From Lomentospora prolificans (Eukaryota; Ascomycota; Sordariomycetes; Microascales; Microascaceae), in NCBI GenBank assembly GCA_029532625.1, contig JARFXM010000005.1:124001-188000 (forward strand): a stretch of 64,000 bases of DNA. Direction: 5' to 3'. Both the position numbers and the translations under genes were made by a program. The notes below the pieces were generated by a model. The model was not told the origin of the DNA. It saw nothing but the letters and a program-made list of their open reading frames with translations, and ran no database searches. This document shows, piece by piece, positions 1 through 11,637 of the stretch; within the stretch, counting starts at the first letter, position 1, and each line of letters begins with the position of its first letter.

Positions 1-29
1 TATTATATCTACCTTTACCTTAATAGTTA

Positions 30-970
30 ATAATAGTATATATTATTATAATAAGCTCATTATTCTCAAGGTTTAAGTTTTACTTATGGTAAGTCTTACT
101 TTGGCTATGTTCATTATACTTACTTCCTTTTATAAAACCTAAAATAAAAAGAGTACTTATACTTGTTTAACCTATTATAAAATAAGCTAGTATTATATAT
201 CTACCCTTCTTATTATTATACCCTACTAGAAGAGTGTATAAGATTTTTATAATAGTTTTAATTAAATTATTAAAGTTTTTGATATAGCTTTATAAAATAT
301 TATCTAAGTTTAATATAATATAGAAGCTTTTTAACACTTATAATAAGTTACCTCCTTCCTTTCTCTTAATTTTTTACTAACTTCCTATATATCAATAATT
401 CTATTTATATTATTCTAGTAATATCTTCTTTACCCTTTTAATTATTATACCTTTGATCTTTAATATTATCCTTACTACTATAATTATAATGACTGTATTT
501 GATTTATTATTATATATAATCATTAAAGAGTTTACTATCCTTATTAAGAAATACATAAAGATAAAAGAAAGTTTAATCATAATAATGATAATAATAAGGT
601 TAATCTACTTATTACTAATAATAATAACTTTTCATAATATAGTAGTTCTTTTTTTCTTATATTAGTGATTATAAATACTTTAGATGTAGTAGAGGAATTA
701 TTTTTTAATATATTTACACCCTCTAAAGTTATACTACTGTTTTTACTATTTTATTTGAAAGTTTTCTTTGACTTATTACTTATATTATTATTATACTATA
801 CTTTAAAGTAGTTAAATATTACTATTTCTGATATATTATCTAGATATCTGTATTTTAATAGTTTATATCCTTTCTACTATATGAAGATTTCCCAAACTAT
901 TTTATATTCTACTCATTTAAAGTGAATATAATGAATTTCTGCTACTTATATTATCTTCTACTTTCCTAAG
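30..970 (+). repeat. Diverged direct repeat, copy A
   Basis: This segment aligns in order and orientation with 3,695-4,645 (offset about 3,660 bp). Shared landmarks include the TATATATTATTATAATAAGCT start, a GTACTTATACTT block (150-170 against 3,818-3,835), a TATAATAGTTTTAAT block (250 against 3,920) and a TACTATACTTTAAA block (795 against 4,480). Differences are mostly transitions with some small indels, as expected of two copies mutated by RIP. It could be an LTR or part of a dispersed element. The coordinates are approximate. Confidence 0.7.
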
Positions 971-3694
971 AATAAGTCTATACTTTTATATTTTAGTTAA
1001 TTAATATTAAAAATATTGATTATTCTTCTAAATAGCCTTAGAATCTTTATTATATTTAGTAAGATTACCCTTACTATAGTAATTAAAGGGTAAATTAAGT
1101 TGGTATTATAGGCTTGCCGTGATATAATAGCTATATACCGATGGACACGGCCAAAAGTTAAGCCACTCTTTTCACGAGATAAAATCAATATATCCTAATG
1201 TCCTATTCAAAACTACCCTTAGGTATATTTGTATAAAACTATAAACGTCCTTCTAGCTTTGATATAAATAAGACTAAGGTAATAGTAAGGGAATTATTAA
1301 TTTAAATAAATCTACTATTAATTATCTGTATAAGGGTCTAGTATAAGACTAGTAGCTCTTTAGATGATATATAGTATAGGAGTCTTTCAAGTAAAAGGGC
1401 TTAGTTTTATTTTTTTAATAGGATTAAATTAATCTTATCGTTAATACTAAGTTAATATAGTAATAAAGTTTTTATTAAATCTTTAGAGAAGAATTATAGG
1501 AATTCCTTAAGGATATATTTAGGATATAATTCTTAAATTTTATAAAGTTTTTTTTCAAGAGTCCGATTAGTATTAGGAATACTCATAACCCTTAACTATA
1601 AAGTAAGTAAAATATTATAATATTTTAATGTCTCGAAAAAAAGTAGTAAAAGAACATATTAAGAAAAAGGATATAATATATATTTTATTTTAGAAGTTAG
1701 ATTCAGCTTAATCTATAAACTAAATTATTACCTTTACTTTCTTATGGTAAAATTATTATTATTTATATAGTATACTATATCATTAACCTCTATCTATAAC
1801 TTATCAAAGAATAAATCCCAGTTTAACCCTAATATTATATGAAAAAATATTATTATACTTAAGGTATAGGTCTATAATAAGTTCTTAGAGAATCCTTATA
1901 CTAACTAAAATTTTTAATCTATTAAAAAGATATAAAGTAACTTTATAAGGGTTTTACTGATAGTTATATAAGGGTTATATCTACTAAATTATAGATAATA
2001 GTGTTATTGACCTATATAGTAATTAAAATAGATTTCTTATCTATTATTAGTTTAAAGATTCTCATCTTCACTAGTTAGTTATAAAGAACTCTAATACTTT
2101 TAATATATCCAAACTATTCTTTTTTCTAAGCTTTTATTAGAAGAATCTCTTCTATATCTAGATCTAGTTCTTATACTTATAATTTTATAGTAATAAATAG
2201 TATAAGAAGTAACAGTAAATACTTATTATTACTTTAGTAAAGTTTATTTATTATTATAATAGTATTTTATTAACTCCTTTTTTATAAAATAGTAGCTACT
2301 TTAATTATAAATTTAATTATAACTTCCAGCTAGCTTTTTTATACAAGTACAGTTAGTGTTTATTATTCTTATATTATATGATTATTATCTATATTATAAT
2401 GACTAATTATAATACTTTTATAAAAGGCTCCTTTCTTGGATTTAGTTTTACTTTTTTACGGCTAGAGGTTATTATAATTCTTATACATAGTATAATGATT
2501 AATTACCTTGCTCTAGTTATTTAAGTGTACTAGCAATTTTACTAGTATAACTAATTTAAAGGAAATATTTTAAAAGAGGTTAGCTTTAATTAACTTCTTA
2601 TCGACTTCCTAGTAAAAACCTTTTTTAAATAAAGGAGATCTTTTTTTTTTAATTTAAGAGGTACTATTTATTTTTATAAGTAACTAATTTATAATAAAGT
2701 AGGTAAGTTAAATAAAGTTTACAAATGTTTTACTTTTAAAATATAGAAAATATTATATATATAAAACCTTTAATTCCTATTTATATAAGTTTAAATCAAG
2801 GACTTTACAAAGCTTTTAAAGGTTTAATAATCTCATCGGCCTTTTTTAGTATAGAAGGTAGATACTATAGCTTAGACGATAAACCCTAAGTAAGAACTAA
2901 TAATATACTATATTCTCTAGTTATCCTAGATAATTATTATTTTCAATTTTATTATATACTTACTATATCTATATATTATAGTTCTTATATTTACTAATAA
3001 ACTTATACAAGTCTAATAATAGCTTCTACTTAATAGAGTTATTATTATAAGGTTACTAGAGGTAGCTTAAATAGTAATCTATAGTATATTAACCTTAAAT
3101 AATAAAAGAGGAAGATTTAAATGAAAAGGTTATATAAGTATTATAAAGTTTATATAAAAAGTTATACCCTTACTAATAACTTTAATCCTAGAAGTCTAAT
3201 ATTACTTAGGAGTAGGTTATAGTAGTATACTAGTTAGAATACTATACCTTCCTAATCTACCTAGTTATATATACTTAAGTTTAACTTCTAGCTAAACCTT
3301 CTACTTAGGTTAAAACCTTTATATACTCTCCCTCCTCCCCTTTCCCTTCCCTTTTTAATTATATATAATATAATTTATTATTATTAGTTTCATCTACCTT
3401 ACTCTATTCTCTCCTCCCCTTTCCTATCTTAACTAGTAATAATATTGAAAAAAATTAAGTTATTATTAATCTTTATACTGTTCTTTATAAATTTTCTTTT
3501 TTTATTATTACTTATATATTAACTCACTACTAACCTTTGAAATACTCCCTATAATTTCTAATTTTAATAGATATAAAAATAACTCGTTTCTCTTTAAATA
3601 TATATTTATTACTTAATATAATACCTTATCATTACTATTATACTTATCTACTTTTTCTTTAGCTTTTCAATTTCGATATTTATTTTAGCTTTTA

Positions 3695-4645
3695 TAAATA
3701 ATACTAGTATATATTATTATAATAAGCTTACGATTACTTAGAGTTCGAATTTTCTTTTATTAAGCTTTATTTTTATTATATTATATTTACTTCCTCCTAT
3801 GAGGATTAGGGTAAAACGGGTACTTATACTTTATTAATTTACTATAAAGTAAGCTATTACTATATACCTACTTTTTCCTATTATTATATCCTATTAAGAA
3901 AACTTGTAGAATATATATAATAGTTTTAATGAAGTTATCATTTATTTAGATTTAATAAAGTATAGAGTCTTTTTAAGACGTATAATATGCTATTTCTATA
4001 TATTATCCTCTTCTTTTCTTCTTCTTTTACCTTTTTACTAAATTTCTTGTGTACTAATAATTCTATTTTAAGTTACTTTTAATAATATTTTTATTATTCC
4101 CTCCACCCTTATTACTTACTACCTTTACTACTATTATTATAGCTGCTATACTAGACTTATTATGATATATAATTATCTAAGAGCTTATCTTTTTCATCTA
4201 TTATATCTAAATATTTAAAAAGAATATGAAGATAAATACAAAATTAGATAAAAAGGTAATAATAATAACCATAAAGTTAGCTTAATAATAATAATAATAA
4301 TGATTTAATAAATTATTCCTTTTTTAATAGTAATTATAGTAATCTTATCTCTAGTATAAGAATTATCTTTTACTATATATTGATTTCTCTTACATTTATA
4401 CTATTACCTTTATCTAGTAGATAGTTTCTCCTATCTTTTAAAGTTCTCTTTTAGTATCTTATTCTTTTCTATATTACTGTACTATACTTTAAAATAGTTA
4501 AACACTAATACTTTCTATATATTATCTAATTATTTCTATTCTGATAGGTTATGATCTTTCTATTATATAAGACGTTTAGACTATTCTATATTGATTTTCT
4601 TAAAGTATATATAATAGATATCTTCTACTTTATATTCTTTTCATT
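3695..4645 (+). repeat. Diverged direct repeat, copy B
   Basis: This is the partner of the segment at 30-970, in the same orientation, with matching landmark blocks through about 4,620. If the pair are LTRs, the element between them would have an internal region of about 2.7 kb. That is short for a complete retrotransposon, so two separate insertions or a partly deleted element are equally possible. Two pyrimidine-rich tracts lie just before it, at about 3,327-3,356 and 3,405-3,430. No coding capacity survives. Confidence 0.65.
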
Positions 4646-7600
4646 ATTAACTAGTATTATTAAGAACTATAACTTAATAGTTCATTATTTTGAAAATAGA
4701 TTTATATTTATATATTTTGATTTATTAATATTAAAGATACTTAGTACTTTTCCTACTAATTTTATAATTTTTACTATACTTAGTAAAATTGTTTCCATTA
4801 TAGTATATTTTATATATAACTGATTAAACTTGTTTTTAGATTATATTATAATAATATTCCTTAAGTTTACTTATACTTAGTTTTTAACTTAGTATATTTT
4901 AACTAAATCGTATTTAATATTTATATATACTTCTTAATTTTAGGTAAATACTACTATAAAAGGTTAATAGAATTTTATTATATCTTTTAGCTTATTCGTA
5001 CATATTTTTACTTTAACTATAAGTAAGTAGTATAATATAGTTTTTATCGTAATATTAACTATAAATAGGATAAATTAATAAAGCTTTATACTTATATATT
5101 AGATAAGGATATACTTTTAAAAGTATTTATTCTATTATTAGTAGTACATCAAATTACTAAATATTAAGTTAGTTATTTTAAATATAGTTAAGATTTATAA
5201 GTAAGCTTACTTTTTTAAATTTATATATTCTAATCCTTTATTAGTTTATAAGTAGTAGATAGTAATTAAGTTGATATTTTATTTTAAAAGATCTTAAAAA
5301 CACTAATTGGAATCTCTTACTTTATCTTTTAGTTATTTACAATAACTATAGATTAGTTATAATAATGGACTAAATATAATAAGAAATACTTAGTATAAGC
5401 TTTAATTTTCATTAATTTAAGTATAACTTTTTTTAATAAGTAGTTCTTAATTATTTAGAATAAGAGTTTTTTTAATTATTTTCTAGAAGGTTATAATAAA
5501 GTCTATCTAAATCTTTTAGTAGAAATGATCTAGTACTAGTAGTAGGTAGAAGAGGCTTATTTTCTATTCTTTCTAAATTTATTCAACTATAAATATTATA
5601 ATTATAGAAAAAATACTATACCTATAAAAGAATAGTTAGTAGAAGTCCTTAAATATCATTATAATAATCTTATCTCTTTTAAAGTAATTAATATTATAAA
5701 TGTATATATATATTTTAGATTAAGTAATTTTATAGTATATTAAATAGTCCCCCTTCTTTTTCCTTCTCTTTATCTTTAGGTATAATAGTCTTAGGAACTT
5801 AGATATAGCCTTTATAATATAAAGTTCCTTCCTTATCTAGTAAATACTTATAAATTTAGATCTTTAAGCTAAACTTATTTACTAAAAAGTAACTCTTTGT
5901 TTAAATAGCTTTCTTTATACTTCAGTATAAGGAGTTATATAATATTATTTTATTCTAGAACTAGTTTAACTTACTATTATTGAAAATCTATTTTAGCTTT
6001 TAAAGTATTACTATTATTTATATATATATATATTTATATTATTAATTATAAAATTAAATATAAGATTAAATTAAGATAAAGACGTATAAATATTAAGTGT
6101 ATTACCTGAATAAGAATTAGCATATTATAAATACTTAGATTTTAATAATTTATTCAGATTATAAATGTTTTATAATTATAAAACTTAATAGATTGTTATT
6201 TTAATAGTTCCTTTTTATTAAAAATAATTTTATAAGTAAAATATAATAGTTTTCCTTTAACTATTGAATTTTTGCTTAAATTCCCTCTTAGTATTATTTT
6301 ATTATAATTTACTTTTTAGAAAATCCTATTTTGTAGATTATATTAAAGTAGGATTAATACTTTTATAAAAAAGACTTTTAGTAACTAGAATACTTTTTTA
6401 TAGTGTATAATCTATTTAAAGAAGATTTCTTTCTAATTAATTTTATAAAATTTCTTATGGTTTTAGAAAGCTTAAATATAAATATCTCATAATGAGTAAT
6501 AAAACTGAGAAAACTTTATACTCTTATCTATATCATAAATGGTTATAATTTAAAAATACCTCATATTCCTTCTAAATCTATTTATATTTTATTATTAGTA
6601 TAAATAATAAAACTAAAATACTTCACTTTTTTTATTATAGACTTAGATTTTTTAAGATTAAGATAAAAATTTTCAGGTTATAAATATTAAAAGATTATAT
6701 ATACTTTAGCTTAATATGTTTTTATAAGAGTCATTTATATTAATAATAATATTACTTAAATAGATAAAAATAACATCATGAAAAAAGTTTTTTATATATA
6801 GTTTATATAATATTAGGATATTACTAATATTTTAAAGAAATCAAAAAGTATTACTATCTATTTGAAGAAGTTATATTAAATATAAGGTATTATTTGAATT
6901 CTTCTTCTTTAACTATTTATATTTTCTACAATACTTCGGATAATATTAATATTGATAAATTATACTCTATTTATAAAATTATAAAAAGCTTTTCAAGTAA
7001 AACGGAAAAAGTATTAATATATATATATATATTTATATTTAAAGTATAATGATCTATATAGAATCTAAATCCTCTTTCTAGCTTATAGATAAATAAGATA
7101 ACTATTTCTAAACTATTTATATAGATAAAATCTTTATCTAAAAACTTCTTAAAAAAGTTACTAGTTTTCTTTTTAATATATTATATAAAACTCTTTAAAA
7201 AAGAGCAAATTCTCATCCTTAATTATTTTTTTTCCAAAGGATTAAGTAATTAATATATAGTTTATAAAAGTTAAACTTATTAGCTTCTGCTTTATAGAAG
7301 AAAGGAAGTAGATTATAAAACTATAATAAGATTATCTAATAACATTTATTATTAGTTTTTGGCCTTTTAAAAGCTGAAACTTATCTTATACTTTTAATAT
7401 TTATTATAAAGACTATAACTTTTATTATAATATTCCATTTTAAATACTAAAATAAAAAATCTTAATATTAATATTATATATAAAAACTAAAATTAATATT
7501 AGCTTAAAATAGATTAAAATTTGCCTAAATCTGAATATTAAAATTAGAATAAACTTAATCTCTTAAGATTTTCTAAGCTACTATTTAGAATTACTAATAC

Positions 7601-10274
7601 AATAGTTTTTATCTTAGACTATAGAATTTACTATTAATTAATATCTATTTTAAATTAATCATAAATATATTAAAAATAAAATTAAAGTATTTTTTATTAT
7701 TTTTAAATTAGTCAAAACTTTTATATTATATATTTATCTATTTAGCTCTAAATAAAAGGAAAGGATATATCTGAATTTTCTAAAAAATCTTATAAGAGTT
7801 TATTAATACTTTATTATTTAAAAATAGTAAAAAGACTTTTTACATCTTTTTAAGGTTAAGCATTCAATTAATTATAAATCTAAAACTAATTCTCTAAGGA
7901 TTTTTAAACTATTCAACTTGGAAATAATGAAAAGAATTTAAAATTCACTTTTAAAAGATATGAGAAATAAAAGAATGAATATATTAAAAATTCACTAAAA
8001 CTTTTATTATTTTTATATTAAAATTAAATAGTTTTTTTTATTTTTTTATACTTATATACTAATTATTTAAAATCAAATAAAACTATTCTCAAAAATTAAT
8101 ACATATCTTTACTAAATTCTAAAATTTTTATAGAATTAATATAAATAAATTAAATTTTCAAATTAAGTTCTAAAAATATTTATTTTTGATTTTATATTTA
8201 ACTAAAGGATTAATAGAAAATTACTTTCTAAATAAAATATAATTCTTTTACATATCCAATTATACTTTTTAAAATTAATTAATATTCCTATTTTTTGAAT
8301 ATATACTTACTAAGTTCTTATTGAATTATTATATTATGATTATTTAGCCTTTCTAAATAATATTTTTTTTTCTCTAATATTATTAAAGAGTATAAAGAGT
8401 AGTCTAAACTAGTTTTAGAATAACTACAAACTATAAAACTATATATTAAGTAGAAAATAATAATTTTCTAATTAAAAATTGGTTTCTTTAATAATATTAT
8501 TAGGAAATATAAAATGTAAATAAATTTTAAGTAAGTATAAACTATATAAGAATGAATAACTAGAATTATATTTAAAATAGGATATCTAAGTATTCCTAGG
8601 ATTTATTAATTTCTATTAGAAATTTATTTTAGTTATTTAGTATTTATATATTATATTATCTTTTTACAAAAAATAATTAAGAATAAAATTAAGAAAAGAA
8701 ATCTTTTAATTAATAAAGGTGATAAATACTTTTACTAAACTTAAAAAAAATATTTATAAAGGCTTTTTATCTTAATTTATTAAAATAATCACATATTATC
8801 TATAACTTTTGAAGTATATTACTCTTAAAAGAAGATATAGAAAAAGAGGGAAATAAATAGTTTTAAAATAAAGATAAAGTTTAAAACAGAAAGAAAAAAA
8901 AGGAGAAAAGTTTAGTAACTAAATAGAAGTTAAACTTACTTTTATTTTTATAATTATAAATGATTTAAAACTTATTTACTCATTTATAGATAAAAACTAT
9001 AAATATTATATAATTATTAGTAAAAGGATAAAACATTAACTTCAAATTTTGATAATATATATTTTATTATAACTAAGTTAAAATATATTAAAGATAATAT
9101 AATAAGCTATTATGTAGAATTTTACTACTTGCATAACTAAAATTCCTAATTTTATTTAAGTAATTTATACTTATATTATGCTTTTTCTAAAGTAATCTAT
9201 CTTAAAAAAACTTATAAATTTTTAATATCCCCTTATTTATTTTATAATACTTTTTATAATTAAGTTTTACCTTCTTATAATATTAATTTATAGCCTATTA
9301 AGATCTATTTAAAGATTATTTATTTTTTGAACAATTTTTCCTTTTCAAATTGAATTTTTAAAAAGATTATTAGGACTTATTACTCCTTACTTTAATATTT
9401 ATACTTCTATAATATATTTAAAAATTTTCTTTTAATTTCCTTTATAGCTATTCATTTAATCTAGAAAGAATTTTTATATCAATATATCATTTAGGTTTTT
9501 TTTTAAAAAATTCTTTTAATTATATTTAAAAACTAAATTAATATTTTTCTAAAAATGAATATAATTCTAACCTATATATAATATTTTTAGTAAGTTTTTG
9601 TAACATAATAATAAAATTTGAGAATTAAGAGTTCTTATAGTCAATTTAGTATTATTAATTTATATTAATCTTGTATAGATTTTTATAAGTAAAGTAATTA
9701 TATTCCTTATAATCGTCTTCAATTCTAAAGACTTAGTAAGTCTTTTTCTTCTTAGTTTTAATAATCTAAGTCCTTACAAAAGCTACATTAAAATATTTAA
9801 AGATATTATAAATTCCAATCGAAATTAAAATAACATATTAATATTTTTATATCTATGTTTAAAATAAATCGTGTATTTAAAATTAATAAATTATCTTACT
9901 TAAATTTATGTTTATAAAATCATAAATAAAAGTCCTAATTTTAAATTTTTTTTAAAGTTCTTTTAGTTAGTTTCTTTTTACTTTTTTATCTTGGGTTTTC
10001 TTAAAATAAGATCTAAATTATCTTTAGATTATCTCTAGTTTATTTTAGAATTATCTTTAATTTTAGGGGTTTAAAGTATATGGTCTTAATTAGGACTAGT
10101 TTAGAAGATAAAGTCTTAGGATTTACTAATTTATTATTTCTATTTTAAAGTATCCTTAGTAGAATTCTCCTAATTCCTATTACAGTTATAGAGTATTTAG
10201 GGTTTAAAAGGAGTTAGTTCTTAGTCCTAGCCTAGCTAGATATAGCTGGACCTTTAATAAAAGAATCCCTTTAT

Positions 10275-10371
10275 ATAGGTATTCTCTTATAATAGTGAAA
10301 TAGTCTTATTCTTATCTACGTAGTTTATAGTTCCTTGCTTCCTTTATATATTCCTTGTATTCCTACTTACT
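10275..10371 (+). repeat. Inverted repeat, left arm
   Basis: The arm contains AGGTATTCTCTTATAATAG near 10,277 and ATATATTCCTTGTATTCC near 10,345, ending with TACTTACT at about 10,371. Its reverse complement aligns over about 97 bp with 10,748-10,844, with scattered differences that are largely transitions. The spacer is about 376 bp. This may be the terminal inverted repeats of a small DNA transposon, or two oppositely oriented copies of a fragment. Confidence 0.7.
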
Positions 10372-10747
10372 GACCGCTAGTGTTACTTGTTTACTACTGA
10401 AGGTTGCTAGGGTGTGCCTATGCTTGCTTGTATAGTATAGTATAATACGTAGTATAAAGATTAAAGAAAATTTCTTTAGAAGGGAAGAGGGGGATAATAT
10501 AATAAGATAAATTATATAAAAGCTTATATAATTACTAAGCTAACTAAAGTATTAATCATTAATAAAGAGAACTTTTTAAATACTTTATTATTATTATAGT
10601 ATTAGTATTATAGTAATAGGGAGCTATTAATTAATAATTAAGATATCTTATTAACTAATCTCTTAAGATCCCTTTTTTCTTTTCTCTTTCATTAAATTCT
10701 CCCTATAAAAAGGCTATACTTAGACAGTTAATTAAGTAACCCCTTAT

Positions 10748-10844
10748 AGTAAGTAGGAATATAAGGAATATATAAAAGAGGCTAGGAACTATATACTAGC
10801 TAGAGAAGATAAGACTATTTTACTATTATAAGAGAATACCTACC
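10748..10844 (-). repeat. Inverted repeat, right arm
   Basis: The right arm starts AGTAAGTAGGAATATAAGG and ends near AGAGAATACCTACC. It is the reverse-complement partner of 10,275-10,371. The spacer 10,372-10,747 has no coding potential. It includes a more GC-rich patch near 10,395-10,435 and a run of TA-rich sequence. Confidence 0.7.
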
Positions 10845-11299
10845 TATGTACTTATAGACTATATAGAGGTGGCTTATATAAACTAGTAACTATGATAATT
10901 ACTATGAATAGTATTATAGTACCCTTACTAACCTACTTGATAGCAGCTTAGCAGCTAGCAGGTAAGTAGCATGGTGAAAGCCATAATATGTATAGTAATA
11001 CCCTGGAGACCCTCTAGTAATACAATAGAGGTATAAGCTCTTAGCTAACTACCCTTTCCTTTCCTCTTCCTTTTCTTCCTTTCCTTTCTTGAACTAATTT
11101 ATAATAGATATTTATCTTGGCCCTACTATGTAGCTGTTATATTGTAGACAGCCTGTAACACTCTTTAATATATTCCTCCTTCTTCTTTTCTTAGCTTTAG
11201 ATAGATAATACTAGTATACTAATTTAAGGAACTATCCTTTTTAGCTAGCCCTTTTATATTACTTAATATAATCTATCCTCTGATCCTTCGGGGTTTAAA

Positions 11300-11637
11300 G
11301 AGTATATTCTAATAAATTGAATTTATATATTTTCAATTCTCATAATGTACTTATTCCCGATTTGTTTGTTCCAGTCTTTACCTATTTTAGTAACGCTTAC
11401 ATATACTTATTCAAGGCCAGTAAATACTTCTGAAGTGTAATTAGCTTAATCTGCATCCCCTTATCCTCGTGTTTCCGATCATACATTCTGCTACACCTGA
11501 CACCTATTCTGCCGCCTCCCCTATCTCATGTATAATCCATAATTCCGTCGCCTTTTTCTCGCCGTGGTGCCATGCTTGTCAGGACCATCCTTCGTACATG
11601 ATAGGAACGGAAGACGTTCATTTGACCTGCAGATTAC
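11300..11637. other. Transition from AT block to genic DNA; YND1 upstream region
   Basis: Composition moves from strongly AT-rich to mixed within about 150 bp (11,300-11,450). A pyrimidine-rich tract lies a little upstream, at 11,051-11,090. The segment leads directly into the short first exon of the apyrase gene, so its promoter must lie here, close to the repeat block. I see no separate gene. Confidence 0.6.

Larger units (their letters stand above)
1..11300. repeat. AT-rich, RIP-like repeat block without genes
   Basis: This stretch is almost entirely A and T, dense in TpA steps and stop codons in all frames, and ends abruptly where ordinary genes begin. The only open frames (for example 453-665, 997-1188 and 4551-4823) are Ile/Leu/Tyr/Phe-rich and match nothing I recognise. 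In filamentous ascomycetes such blocks are typically transposons mutated C-to-T by repeat-induced point mutation. The repeated segments inside it (listed separately) support that origin. I see no telomeric TTAGGG array, rRNA or tRNA here. A centromeric or subtelomeric position cannot be judged from this window. Confidence 0.85.

Noticed and set aside
453..4823. Open frames of 60-90 codons in the AT block (453-665, 997-1188, 4551-4823)
   Set aside because: They are made of Ile/Leu/Tyr/Phe/Asn from TA-rich codons, have no domain-like pattern and lie in RIP-type sequence. Chance frames.
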